Shown piece after piece: positions 45,546-55,038 of a DNA stretch of 64,000 bases. The stretch spans positions 1 to 64,000 of the forward strand of contig JAEYRB010000056.1 of assembly GCA_023409735.1 (NCBI GenBank). Direction: 5' to 3'. The stretch is from Bacillota bacterium (lineage in GTDB: Bacteria; Bacillota; Clostridia; Acetivibrionales; DTU013). The first letter of the stretch is position 1. The number at the start of each line of letters is the position of its first letter. The position numbers were made by a program, and so were the translations under genes. The notes under the pieces are model-generated. The model was not told where the DNA came from. It was given only the letters and a program-made list of their open reading frames with translations, and searched no databases.

Positions 45546-47468
45546 ATGGGAATGAACTTGACACAAAAAATTATAAAGGAGCACCTGATCAGCGGTGATA
45601 TGACTGCAGGAAGTGAGATATCCATACGCATTGACCAGACTCTTACGCAGGATTCTACCGGAACCATGGCTTACCTGCAATTTGAAGCTATTGGTATTCC
45701 AAGAGTAAAGACTAAAAAATCTGTTGCATATATAGATCACAATACATTACAAGCAGGCTTTGAAAATGCTGACGATCATAAATACATACAGACAGTTACA
45801 TCAAAGCATGGCATATATTTTTCTCGTCCGGGCAATGGAATATGCCATCAGGTACAGCTTGAGAGGTTTGGCGTGCCTGGTATGACTCTGCTTGGTTCTG
45901 ACAGCCATACTCCTACAGGGGGAGGCATAGGTATGCTTGCCATAGGCGCAGGCGGACTTGATGTAGCTGTAGCAATGGGCGGCGGACCGTATTACATGAT
46001 GATGCCGAAGGTATGCAGAATAATACTTAAAGGAAAGCTTAAGCCATGGGTAACCGCCAAGGATGTGATCCTCGAAGTTCTCCACAGGCTGACGGTAAAG
46101 GGCGGTGTAGGAAAGGTGATGGAATACGCCGGAGAAGGCGTTTCAACGCTGAGCGTGCCGGAAAGAGCAACTATAACTAATATGGGTGCTGAGCTTGGAG
46201 CAACTACATCAATATTCCCGAGCGATGAGGTAACGAGAAAATTCCTTAAAGCGCAGGGAAGAGAAAATGATTGGAAAGAGCTTGTTGCCGACACTGACGC
46301 AACATATGAAGAAGAGGTGGAAATAGACCTTGGAAGCCTTGAACCTCTTGCAGCTAAGCCGCATAGCCCGGATAACGTTGCGTCTGTATGTGAAATAGGA
46401 CCTATAAAGATTAACCAGGTTGCCATAGGAAGCTGTACTAATTCATCTTATGCCGATATGATGAAGGTTGCACATATTCTTAAAGGAAAGAGCGTTCATC
46501 CTGACGTGAGCCTTGTTATTGCACCGGGCTCAAAGCAGGTGCTGACAATGCTGGCCGCCAATGGTGCGCTTGCAGATATGGTTGCTGCAGGAGCAAGAAT
46601 ACTTGAATCAGCCTGCGGTCCATGTATAGGAATGGGGCAGGCACCATCCACAAATGCTGTATCACTTAGGACCTTTAACAGAAATTTTGAAGGAAGAAGC
46701 GGAACCGTTTCTGCGAAGGTTTATCTGGTAAGCCCGGAAACAGCGGCAGCCAGCGCATTGACAGGTGTCCTTACAGATCCGCGCACTTTAGGAGAGGCTC
46801 CGGTTATAGAAATGCCTGAAAGCTTCTTAATAAATGATAATATGGTTTTGGATCCTGTATCGGATAAAAGTGATATTGAGGTGGTAAGAGGACCAAATAT
46901 TAAACCATTCCCAATAAACAAGGAAATGCCGGAGAGTATTGAGGGTAAAACTCTTATAAAGGTAGGAGACAATATTACAACTGATCATATTATGCCTTCA
47001 AATGCTAAGCTCCTGCCATATAGGTCAAACATACCGCATTTGGCGGAGTACTGCCTGACACCATGTGATCCTGATTTCCCCAAGCGTGCAAGGGAAAATG
47101 GTGGAGGCTTTATCGTGGGAGGCTCAAATTATGGGCAGGGCTCAAGTCGTGAGCATGCTGCACTTGCACCATTGCAGCTTGGAATCAAGGGTGTAGTGGC
47201 AAAGTCCTTTGCAAGAATACACATGGCAAATCTTATAAATTCAGGTATATTGCCAATGACATTTGTTAATGAAGAAGATTATAATAATATAAATGACGGA
47301 GATATACTTGTTCTTGAAAATGTTAGAGAGCAGATCAAATCGGGAGATGAGCTGCTGCTGAAGAATAAGACCTCAAATACTCCGATCAAGGTAAGAGTTA
47401 CATTGTCAGAAAGGCAAAAGGATATAATGCTCGCAGGCGGGCTTCTTAATTACACAAGATGCCAATAG
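45546..47468 (+). CDS. Aconitate hydratase
   Basis: The 640-residue protein carries the iron-sulfur cysteine motifs GSCTNSS and ESACGPCIGMG and the swivel-domain motif GGSNYGQGSSREHAAL. It isomerises citrate to isocitrate by way of cis-aconitate, using a 4Fe-4S cluster as Lewis acid. The length fits the compact clostridial aconitase type. GGAGG lies 9 bp before the ATG. It follows Re-citrate synthase; isocitrate dehydrogenase is not next to it. Confidence 0.93.
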   Translation: MGMNLTQKIIKEHLISGDMTAGSEISIRIDQTLTQDSTGTMAYLQFEAIGIPRVKTKKSVAYIDHNTLQAGFENADDHKYIQTVTSKHGIYFSRPGNGICHQVQLERFGVPGMTLLGSDSHTPTGGGIGMLAIGAGGLDVAVAMGGGPYYMMMPKVCRIILKGKLKPWVTAKDVILEVLHRLTVKGGVGKVMEYAGEGVSTLSVPERATITNMGAELGATTSIFPSDEVTRKFLKAQGRENDWKELVADTDATYEEEVEIDLGSLEPLAAKPHSPDNVASVCEIGPIKINQVAIGSCTNSSYADMMKVAHILKGKSVHPDVSLVIAPGSKQVLTMLAANGALADMVAAGARILESACGPCIGMGQAPSTNAVSLRTFNRNFEGRSGTVSAKVYLVSPETAAASALTGVLTDPRTLGEAPVIEMPESFLINDNMVLDPVSDKSDIEVVRGPNIKPFPINKEMPESIEGKTLIKVGDNITTDHIMPSNAKLLPYRSNIPHLAEYCLTPCDPDFPKRARENGGGFIVGGSNYGQGSSREHAALAPLQLGIKGVVAKSFARIHMANLINSGILPMTFVNEEDYNNINDGDILVLENVREQIKSGDELLLKNKTSNTPIKVRVTLSERQKDIMLAGGLLNYTRCQ

Positions 47469-47486
47469 GGCAGAGGTGGAGAGATA

Positions 47487-48152
47487 ATGGTTGATTTTGA
47501 TAATGGTGATACAAGCTTAGGCTCACTCAGAAATAAGGTTTTCAGCCAAATTCAGAATGATATACTAAATGGACATTATGAGCCCGGGGAAAGCCTTATA
47601 GAGAAGAAACTTTCTGATGAGCTTGGCGTAAGCAGAACTCCGATTCGTGAAGCTCTGAGGCAATTGGAACTTGAAGGACTGGTATCGTCCATACCAAATA
47701 AAGGCGTAATTGTCAAAGGAGTATCAACTCAGGATATAAGGGACATTTACTCAATCAGAATGCTAATAGAAGGACTTGCTGTAAGATGGGCAACCGAGAA
47801 AATTACAGAGAGGGAAATCGCAGAGCTGAAGGAAGCGGTTGAACTTGAAGAGTTTTACACTGCAAAAAATGATAACAGCCATCTCCTGAAATTTGATACA
47901 AGATTTCATGACATTATATATAAGGCCTGCAAAAGCAGAATGTTGATGCATACCTTGAGCACTTTTCATCATTACGTACAAAAGGCAAGGGAAGTATCTA
48001 TGAGCAGCCCGGAAAGGGCAAGAGAGGTGCTTGTGGAGCATAAAGCTATACTTCAGGCAATATATGATAGGAATGCTGATAAAGCTGAACAGCTAACTAT
48101 TGAGCATATAAAAAACGCCAGCAGCAGCTTGATTAAACAGATGAGGGATTGA
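47487..48152 (+). CDS. GntR-family regulator, FadR/FCD subfamily
   Basis: The 221-residue protein has a GntR winged helix (about 12-75, with SDELGVSRTPIREALRQLEL) and a C-terminal all-helical FCD ligand domain (RFHDIIYKACKS gives metal-ligand-like Asp/His). It lies 18 bp after the aconitase gene, in the same unit. It is likely to control this operon through the GTATAC palindrome at 43833-43844, with a carboxylic acid such as citrate as effector; that is inference. Confidence 0.9.
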   Translation: MVDFDNGDTSLGSLRNKVFSQIQNDILNGHYEPGESLIEKKLSDELGVSRTPIREALRQLELEGLVSSIPNKGVIVKGVSTQDIRDIYSIRMLIEGLAVRWATEKITEREIAELKEAVELEEFYTAKNDNSHLLKFDTRFHDIIYKACKSRMLMHTLSTFHHYVQKAREVSMSSPERAREVLVEHKAILQAIYDRNADKAEQLTIEHIKNASSSLIKQMRD

Positions 48153-48593
48153 AGACCGTAAGCTTACTGACTCTATAATTGAGGTTGGCATCTGACAAAA
48201 TAGAATAGTGATTTATTTTTCTGGCAGATAATCTCGTGTTTTGCTGCACTTCATTGTTGCAGATTATTCAAGGTGTGGAAAAACACGTCCGCGATTATTG
48301 TGGTCTGTATTATCAATATTACGGGCCACAACAGTTATTGCGTTGGTTACTGCCAATTTTATTTGTATGAGTAATGTCCCTTCAAAAACTGCATCTATCC
48401 TGCTTAGCCTATTGTTTTCTTATACGGATTCAACACAAAAATTAAAATAATATGATTTTCATTGTAGAAAGTACTTTAAATAAATAATATAATTATTGTA
48501 AGATATTTACCAATATGATTGATATTGTAAAGTAGCTTGTGAAAACGGGCCAAAGTGTTACCAAATATATAATGAATCGAGGACAGGCTAATT
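48153..48593. other. Intergenic stretch without recognisable gene
   Basis: A short open stretch is present, but it has no ribosome site or homology I can recognise. No terminator with a clear T-run or known RNA motif was found. Confidence 0.4.
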
Positions 48594-50606
48594 ATGGATT
48601 ACTCGAAGCTGTGGCTAGATTATAGAAGAGTACTAAAAACTGATATAGAGCTGGGAGCTTTTAAATCTATTTATTACACTCGCAAGGGAAAGGTCATGGA
48701 CACGGCAGTAAGAGAGCTTGCTGCAGTTTTAAAGGCGTCCTATGGCATAGCTCCACTGTGTAGGGAAATTGCACCGAATGAGAGGGAGAAAAGTCTTAAT
48801 GGAATTATTCTCTCAATAAATGAAGCTGATTCAGACTTCTGTGCCGAGGCATACAGTATTAATGTATCAGCTGATAGTAATAATATTGTAATCACTTCCA
48901 CAGGAGAGAAAGGGATACTTTATGGCGTTTTTTCACTAATCAGAAGAATTCAAACTGGTAAACCGCTTAAAAGCTGGAGTGAGTCACAAGTACCATCAAA
49001 TCCTCTTAGGATGTTGAATCATTGGGACAACATGGATGGCAGTATTGAAAGAGGTTACTCGGGTAATTCATTTTTCTTCGAAAACAATACTGTACTTGTA
49101 AATGAGCGTACAAGAGCATATGCTCGCATATTGGCTTCAATTGGAATCAATGCAGCTGTAATAAATAATGTAAATGTAAAGGATGCAGCAACTTGGCTTA
49201 TTACAGACCGCTACTTCAAGTCACTGAAGGAAATGGCGGAGATTTTTGAGGAGTATGGGATTAAGCTGTTTTTGTGTGCAAATTATGCATCATCAATTGA
49301 TCTTGGAGGGCTGAACAATGCTGACCCTCTGGACAAAGCTGTACAACAGTGGTGGCAGCATAAGTCCAAGGAGGTATTTAATAATATACCAAACCTGGGA
49401 GGCTTTGTTATCAAGGCTGATTCAGAAGGGCGTCCAGGCCCATTTACCTATGGCAGAACACAGGCTGACGGTGCCAACATGCTGGCGCAGGCGGTGGAAC
49501 CTTTTGGAGGTATAATAATATGGCGCTGCTTTGTCTATAATTGCAACCAGGATTGGAGAGACAAAATAACAGATAGAGCCAGAGCTCAATACGATTATTT
49601 TAAGGAACTGGACGGACAGTTTGCTGATAATGTAATCTTACAGATAAAGAACGGGCCTATGGATTTCCAAGTCAGAGAGCCTGTTTCACCGCTTTTTGGC
49701 GGAATGAATAAAACTAACCAATTGCTGGAGGTACAGATCGCACAGGAATATACAGGACAGCAGAAGCATGTATGCTATTTGATTCCATGGTTTAAAGAGG
49801 TTCTTTCCTTCCGTACATATTTAAAAAATGGGACAGACACTGTTGCGGATATAATAAGCGGAAGAACACTTGGAAATAAGCAATGTGGTATTGCTGCAGT
49901 TTCAAATACAGGCAGCGACTACAATTGGACAGGACATGACTTTGCAGCGGCAAATCTTTATGGCTTTGGCAGGCTGAGCTTTAATACAGAGCTTCAGGCT
50001 GATGAGATTGCATGGGAGTGGGCTTGTCAGACCTTTGGAACGGATAAGCAAATTATGGATAATATCGTAAAAATGCTTATGATGTCTTGGCCGGCATATG
50101 AAAAATATAATGCACCTCTTGGCATAGGCTGGATGTGCAATCCAAACAACCATTATGGACCAAATGTAGACGGCTATGAATATGACAGATGGGGGACATA
50201 TCACAGGGCTGACCATTTGGGCATAGGAGTTGACAGGACTGATGCAGGAACGGGATATGCAAGACAATATAACAGTCCTAATTATGAGATGTATAATAAT
50301 TTGGAAAGCTGTCCTGATGAGCTTGTTTTGTTTTTTCATCATTTGCCATATAATTACATCTTAAAAAGTGGCAGCACAGTGCTGCAGCACATATATGACA
50401 CGCATTTTGAGGGCTTTAAGGATGTGGAAGAAATGATCTTGCTTTGGCAGGAGCTGGAGGATAAAATTGAGCCTGAGGTATACAAACGCGTTAAAGACAG
50501 GCTAAACATGCAGCTTTGTAATTCAAAGGAATGGCGTGATGTAATTAACAGCTATTTTTACAGAAAGACCGGCATACCTGATGCAAAGGGAAGAACGATA
50601 TACTAG
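48594..50606 (+). CDS. Alpha-glucuronidase, GH67
   Basis: The 670-residue protein matches GH67 along its length. Motif KADSEGRPGP holds the likely acid Glu, KNGPMDFQVREP the Asp, and EVQIAQEYTGQ the Glu of the second catalytic pair. It removes (4-O-methyl)glucuronic acid from the non-reducing end of xylo-oligosaccharides. No signal peptide is present, so it works in the cytoplasm on imported aldouronic acids. The gene stands alone, without xylan genes beside it, and is followed by a terminator. Confidence 0.93.
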   Translation: MDYSKLWLDYRRVLKTDIELGAFKSIYYTRKGKVMDTAVRELAAVLKASYGIAPLCREIAPNEREKSLNGIILSINEADSDFCAEAYSINVSADSNNIVITSTGEKGILYGVFSLIRRIQTGKPLKSWSESQVPSNPLRMLNHWDNMDGSIERGYSGNSFFFENNTVLVNERTRAYARILASIGINAAVINNVNVKDAATWLITDRYFKSLKEMAEIFEEYGIKLFLCANYASSIDLGGLNNADPLDKAVQQWWQHKSKEVFNNIPNLGGFVIKADSEGRPGPFTYGRTQADGANMLAQAVEPFGGIIIWRCFVYNCNQDWRDKITDRARAQYDYFKELDGQFADNVILQIKNGPMDFQVREPVSPLFGGMNKTNQLLEVQIAQEYTGQQKHVCYLIPWFKEVLSFRTYLKNGTDTVADIISGRTLGNKQCGIAAVSNTGSDYNWTGHDFAAANLYGFGRLSFNTELQADEIAWEWACQTFGTDKQIMDNIVKMLMMSWPAYEKYNAPLGIGWMCNPNNHYGPNVDGYEYDRWGTYHRADHLGIGVDRTDAGTGYARQYNSPNYEMYNNLESCPDELVLFFHHLPYNYILKSGSTVLQHIYDTHFEGFKDVEEMILLWQELEDKIEPEVYKRVKDRLNMQLCNSKEWRDVINSYFYRKTGIPDAKGRTIY

Positions 50607-50620
50607 AGAATAATTAGAGT

Positions 50621-50654
50621 AAGCAGACGGTATTTATGGTGTCGTCTGCTTTTA
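50621..50654 (+). terminator. Terminator of the alpha-glucuronidase gene
   Basis: AAGCAGACG and CGTCTGCTT form a 9-bp stem, followed by TTTA. Confidence 0.8.
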
Positions 50655-50810
50655 CATTTCGGGTTTCATCAGATTAACATTACCGGTGTTTACCATTATT
50701 CAGATTCAATGGAAAGGCAAATTTTATATAGACATGACATACAGCTGTCATGTTTAATATGGTATCATTAATAAAACACGGACGCATGATTTACAGAAGG
50801 AAATGATACT

Positions 50811-51674
50811 ATGCACTTTGTTAACGTAAAAGGGATACTATCTTCAACAAACGGTATGAATATTTACAGAGGCTGTACTCATGGCTGCATATACTGCGAC
50901 AGTCGTTCAGCGTGCTATCAAATGAAGCATGCTTTTGAAGATATTGAGGTAAAACAGAATGCGCCGGAGCTGCTTGAAAATACTCTTAGACACAAACGAA
51001 AAAAGTGTATGATCAGCACCGGTGCTATGTGTGATCCCTATATGCACTGCGAGGAGAAGCATGGCCTGACGAGAAAATGCCTTGAGATTATCGACCGTTA
51101 TGGCTTTGGTGTGGCCATTCAAACAAAGTCTGACCGAATTTTACGGGATCTCGATATTTTAAGAAGCATCAATACTAAAGCGAAATGTGTTGCGGAGATG
51201 ACTCTTACAACCTATGACGAAGATCTCTGCAAGATTCTTGAGCCCAATGTCTGCACCACGAAGAGACGGTATGAGACACTTAAAGCTTTCCAAGCAAACG
51301 GTATTCCAACAGTTGTTTGGCTTAGTCCGGTATTACCTTTCATTAATGATACAGAAAAAAACCTTCGGGGAATACTTGACTATTGTTTTGATGTAGGCGT
51401 CAAAGGGATTATCTGCTTTAATATTGGTACGACAATGAGGGAAGGTGATAGAGAGTATTTTTATGCTGCACTTGATCGCCATTTCCCCGGCTTAAAACAA
51501 AGGTATATTAATAAATTCGGATACTCGTATGAATGTATAAGTGATAATAATAAAGAGCTTATGGAAATATTCCATTCGGAATGTGAAGCAAATAATGTCA
51601 TGCATGATGTTGATCAAATTTTTGGTTATCTTCATGAATTCCAAAAGTATGACGGTCAACTAAGCTTATTTTGA
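50811..51674 (+). CDS. Radical SAM protein, SplB-like
   Basis: The 287-residue protein has the cluster motif CTHGCIYCDSRS (CX3CX2C) and the TGAMCDPYMHCEEKH segment typical of the Rv2578c/spore-photoproduct-lyase-like group. The ending YDGQLSLF is frequent in its clostridial members. It lacks the conserved N-terminal part of true SplB, so DNA repair is only one possibility. AAGGAAATG-type spacing supports the start. Confidence 0.85.
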   Translation: MHFVNVKGILSSTNGMNIYRGCTHGCIYCDSRSACYQMKHAFEDIEVKQNAPELLENTLRHKRKKCMISTGAMCDPYMHCEEKHGLTRKCLEIIDRYGFGVAIQTKSDRILRDLDILRSINTKAKCVAEMTLTTYDEDLCKILEPNVCTTKRRYETLKAFQANGIPTVVWLSPVLPFINDTEKNLRGILDYCFDVGVKGIICFNIGTTMREGDREYFYAALDRHFPGLKQRYINKFGYSYECISDNNKELMEIFHSECEANNVMHDVDQIFGYLHEFQKYDGQLSLF

Positions 51675-51710
51675 TAGCTGCTGACAGAAGCTGCTCTGCA
51701 GCGACAAATA

Positions 51711-51746
51711 AAAAATAACCTTTCCGCTGAAGAAAGGTTATTTTTT
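51711..51746. terminator. Bidirectional terminator
   Basis: AAAAATAACCTTTC pairs with GAAAGGTTATTTTT around a short loop, with T-runs on both strands. It ends the radical SAM gene from one side and the tRNA from the other. Confidence 0.88.
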
Positions 51747-51821
51747 GGTGACCCATAGCGGATTCGAACCGCTGTTGCCGCCGTGAGAGGGCGGAGTCTT
51801 AGGCCGCTTGACCAATGGGCC
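51746..51821 (-). tRNA. tRNA-Glu (CTC)
   Basis: On the minus strand a full cloverleaf is visible: acceptor GGCCCAT pairing with ATGGGTC, anticodon stem CCGCC/GGCGG with loop CTCTCAC (anticodon CTC), T-arm GCGGTTCGAATCCGC, and an encoded CCA. It reads GAG codons. An isolated tRNA gene with its own promoter and terminator. Confidence 0.96.
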
Positions 51822-51851
51822 GTTTATTTTTATTGCTGTAACGCAAGAGTT

Positions 51852-51880
51852 ATTATAACATGTACTAATAACAATTTCAA
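51852..51880 (-). promoter_or_regulatory. Promoter of tRNA-Glu
   Basis: On the minus strand TTGAAA (complement of 51875-51880), 17 bp, TATAAT (complement of 51852-51857) lies 30 bp before the tRNA. Confidence 0.8.
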
Positions 51881-52001
51881 TAGTAAAATTAATGTTATTT
51901 GAAACATTAAGGACGTTAAGTTAACCATTAATTACAGAATAAAATCCGGCTCCACTTTTGATAATGGGGATGCGGACGTTCCTTTGGACGTAACTTGCCA
52001 G

Positions 52002-52149
52002 TCATAGACTACATCTATAATGCAATGGGCTCATAGCCCCGAGTGACATTTTGATACGTTTCTCATTGTACCAACGTATATAGCGGTTAGATTTCCTTGA
52101 TAAAGTCATCAATAGATGCACCCTTCAAGGAACGGCAGAACGATTTATT
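52002..52149 (-). pseudogene. IS3-family transposase remnant (OrfB C-terminus)
   Basis: The minus strand reads NKSFCRSLKGASIDDFIKEI and, after a one-base shift, NRYIRWYNEKRIKMSLGAMS followed by PLHYRCSL and a stop. This is the integrase-core end of IS3/IS150-type transposases (YNEKRIK...L...SP..YR). The rest of the element is absent. It sits between the tRNA and the Wzz-like gene. Confidence 0.85.
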
Positions 52150-52204
52150 TTGATTGAATTACATTTAAATCATTTGAATACAAAAGATACCAAAGAATGT
52201 AACG

Positions 52205-52233
52205 TTGATTGAATTGCATAAAACTGTTATAAT
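52205..52233 (+). promoter_or_regulatory. Promoter of the Wzz-like gene
   Basis: TTGATT at 52205-52210, 17 bp, TATAAT at 52228-52233, 53 bp before the start codon. Confidence 0.7.
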
Positions 52234-52285
52234 ATATCAGCTGGAAAAATTTATAGCTTTGCTAGCGAAAACTAAGGAGTAAAAC

Positions 52286-53302
52286 ATGGATGAAGGACAG
52301 TTAGTTAATCAGCAATATGAGTATGAGATCGATTTAAAAGAGCTTATTATTCTTTTCTGGAAAAAGAAGTTTTTCATTGCAGGTCTTGCAGTAATCGGGG
52401 CAGCTTTAGCAGCAATAGTGAGTTTATTTTTTTTGAAACCAGTTTACAACACAGAGTTAAAATTTGATGTTAACCTTCCGAAAACATATGTGACAAAATT
52501 TGGTGAGTATACTCTGCCTGGCTCTACCAATTCGCAGTATCTAAAGTTGATTATAAGTAATGATGTTATTGCCAACACTATAAAAGATATGGGTTATGAC
52601 GAGAATAAGGTTACCATTGAAGACATAAGAAAGCGTATACAAATAGGAAATATTGATTCTAAAAGCTCAGTTGAGAATGTGTTTGATGTAAAAGCATCTG
52701 CTGATAATGCCGAAGAATCACTTAGATTTGCAGAGACCTTGTACAGCAACTACATGGAGTACATTGATATTATTACACGAGATAGAGCCATAGATTATTT
52801 TCGTGATAGTTTTGAAGCAAATCTGTATTCTAATAAAATTGCACTTGAGAGTACCAAAACTATACTAAAGGAAAATGAGGCACTTCTGGCAGATACTCCT
52901 GAGACTATTAACCAGAGCAGTATAGCAAATGCGGGAAACGGCATTGTTATTGAGAATATTATTAATCCTGCCTATACCCAATTACAGTCATCTGTTGTTA
53001 ACAGTAAACAATCCATAATTCAAATTGAAAATAACATAGAAAATCTTAATAATCATCTTAATGAGCTTGAAAAAGAGCATAATGCTATTGATGAATACTA
53101 TAGGACAGGGGTAGCTGATGACAGCGTAAAAAGTATTATAAATATAGCAGATACAAGCATTTATTTATTATCAGATCCTGTAGCACCACTGCATAAAACT
53201 AGCCCGAGTAATCTAAAAAATACTCTGATAGGTTTGTTTTTAGGAGGCTTGCTTGGAGTTGGAATAGTATTTATAAAAAAATATTGGCAAGAAGCTAAAT
53301 AG
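52286..53302 (+). CDS. Wzz/CapA-type polysaccharide chain-length protein
   Basis: The 338-residue protein starts EIDLKELIILFWKKKFFIAG and has transmembrane helices near residues 30-52 and 310-332. A helical extracytoplasmic domain lies between them, the layout of Wzz/YveK polysaccharide co-polymerases. It lacks a kinase domain. No capsule genes are adjacent, so it is an orphan here, next to a transposase relic. AAGGAG precedes the ATG. Confidence 0.82.
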   Translation: MDEGQLVNQQYEYEIDLKELIILFWKKKFFIAGLAVIGAALAAIVSLFFLKPVYNTELKFDVNLPKTYVTKFGEYTLPGSTNSQYLKLIISNDVIANTIKDMGYDENKVTIEDIRKRIQIGNIDSKSSVENVFDVKASADNAEESLRFAETLYSNYMEYIDIITRDRAIDYFRDSFEANLYSNKIALESTKTILKENEALLADTPETINQSSIANAGNGIVIENIINPAYTQLQSSVVNSKQSIIQIENNIENLNNHLNELEKEHNAIDEYYRTGVADDSVKSIINIADTSIYLLSDPVAPLHKTSPSNLKNTLIGLFLGGLLGVGIVFIKKYWQEAK

Positions 53303-53401
53303 AATATGTATCGAAAATGTGCAAAAATGAAGTGAAACTAGCTAAGTAGTAATGAAACTGAGGATATGGAAAAATTCATATCCTCGATAATTAAGTGAGC
53401 G

Positions 53402-53437
53402 AATGATTAGGGTGTGGACACATTCTAATCATTTTTT
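53402..53437 (+). terminator. Terminator of the Wzz-like gene
   Basis: AATGATTAG and CTAATCATT form the outer stem with an inner GTGT/ACAC pair, followed by T-residues. A second, T-less hairpin GAGGATATG/CATATCCTC lies just upstream at 53360-53385. Confidence 0.82.
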
Positions 53438-53520
53438 AAATTATGTGTTATAATATGTGAATCGATGGGTGCTTTTTATTGTAAAATAACTACATTATAT
53501 TAAAGAATAGGTGGAATCAA

Positions 53521-55038
53521 ATGAAGCTTCCGACAGCTTTTCTAGATAAAATGCATAAATTGCTTGATGATACAGAGTACCAGGAGCTTATAGCTGCACT
53601 TAATGGGCAGAGGCAATATGGACTGCGGGTAAATACACTAAAAATATCTGTGGAAGAGATGCAAAAGTTATTGCCTAACATGTCTGATATTGTCCCATGG
53701 ACAATAGACGGCTTTTATTTAAATGGTGATGATACGCCGGGCAAGCATCCATACTATCATGCAGGGCTCTATTACATACAGGAGCCAAGTGCAATGCTGC
53801 CGGGGCAAATACTTGGAGCACAGCCCGGGGAGAAAATTCTTGACCTGTGTGCAGCGCCGGGGGGGAAAACGGTACAGATAGCAGCAGCTATGAAGGGAAA
53901 GGGACTTCTGGTATCCAATGATATAAACACTGAGAGGGTGAAGGCCCTTGTTAAAAACATAGAGCTATGCGGTGTAAGAAATGCGATAGTTTTAAACGAA
54001 TCGCCGGAAAGGATAGCTCAGAAATTCGAAGGTTATTTTGACAGAGTAATTATAGATGCCCCATGCTCAGGAGAAGGTATGTTCAGAAAGGATGAATCGG
54101 CAGCTCGCAGCTGGGAAAGCTTTAAATGTGAGAGATGTACAAAACTCCAAGAACCCATACTCCAAAGTGCAGACCTACTCTTAAAGCCTGGTGGCACACT
54201 GGTATATTCAACATGTACTTTCTCGCCCGAGGAAGACGAGCAGATGATAGAACGTTTTATTACAGCACATAGTCAATATGAGCTTGCAGATATACCTAAA
54301 ATTGTAGGAATAGAAGGCGGCAGACCCAAGTGGGCAGATGGAGATGAAAACATATCCCATGCAGCTAGGCTGTGGCCTCATAGAGTTAGAGGAGAGGGCC
54401 ATTTTGTAGCAAAGCTCATAAAAAAGCCTTATTCTAATTATGCACCACAAAATGAAATTGGTACAATTATAAGTAGCATAACAGAACCTGGATCAATCAA
54501 AGAGCAAGTGTGGGAGAATGGCAAAGCAGAAAACAGTGCAGTGGACAATGCTTCGGCAGAAAGCACTTCAATTGATATCAGCTTATACAATGATAATGTA
54601 CAGAAGGATACTGTACTAGCATATGAAGAACTCCCTGCTCCATTTAAAGCATTTATGGAGGATAATCTTAATTACTTTCCTGATGGCGTTTTTTTAATGA
54701 AGGGGCAGAACATATACCATTTGCCGCAAACACCTCCCAGACTTGATGGTCTTAAAATAGCTAAATTCGGATGGTTTCTTGGCTGTGTTGCAAATAATAA
54801 ATTCGAACCTTCGCATTCTATTGTTACAGCTCTTGATAACAAAGCTTTCAAGAGAGTGGTAGACCTAAAAGCAGACAGCAGAGAGATTAACAGTTATCTT
54901 AAGGGCGAGACGCTTATGCTTGAAGGGCAAAGGGGAATGACAGCTGTATGTGTTGACGGATATACTGTTGGATGGGCAAAGCAGACAGGAGACATGTTGA
55001 AAAATTTGTATCCAAAAGGATGGAGGAGACTTAGCTGA
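53521..55038 (+). CDS. rRNA m5C methyltransferase (RsmF/Sun family)
   Basis: The 505-residue protein has the SAM motif LDLCAAPGGKT, the catalytic-cysteine motif DAPCSGEGMFRK and the second cysteine motif STCTFSPEED. Its C-terminal RNA-binding extension with LKGETL fits the RsmF/YebU group. It methylates cytosine in 16S rRNA. ATG follows AGGTGG. Its stop overlaps the start of the pseudouridine synthase gene by one base, so both RNA-modifying enzymes are coupled. Confidence 0.92.
   Translation: MKLPTAFLDKMHKLLDDTEYQELIAALNGQRQYGLRVNTLKISVEEMQKLLPNMSDIVPWTIDGFYLNGDDTPGKHPYYHAGLYYIQEPSAMLPGQILGAQPGEKILDLCAAPGGKTVQIAAAMKGKGLLVSNDINTERVKALVKNIELCGVRNAIVLNESPERIAQKFEGYFDRVIIDAPCSGEGMFRKDESAARSWESFKCERCTKLQEPILQSADLLLKPGGTLVYSTCTFSPEEDEQMIERFITAHSQYELADIPKIVGIEGGRPKWADGDENISHAARLWPHRVRGEGHFVAKLIKKPYSNYAPQNEIGTIISSITEPGSIKEQVWENGKAENSAVDNASAESTSIDISLYNDNVQKDTVLAYEELPAPFKAFMEDNLNYFPDGVFLMKGQNIYHLPQTPPRLDGLKIAKFGWFLGCVANNKFEPSHSIVTALDNKAFKRVVDLKADSREINSYLKGETLMLEGQRGMTAVCVDGYTVGWAKQTGDMLKNLYPKGWRRLS

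Noticed and set aside
48241..48450. A protein gene of about 69 codons
   Set aside because: No ribosome binding site, no recognisable family, and unusual composition; likely chance.
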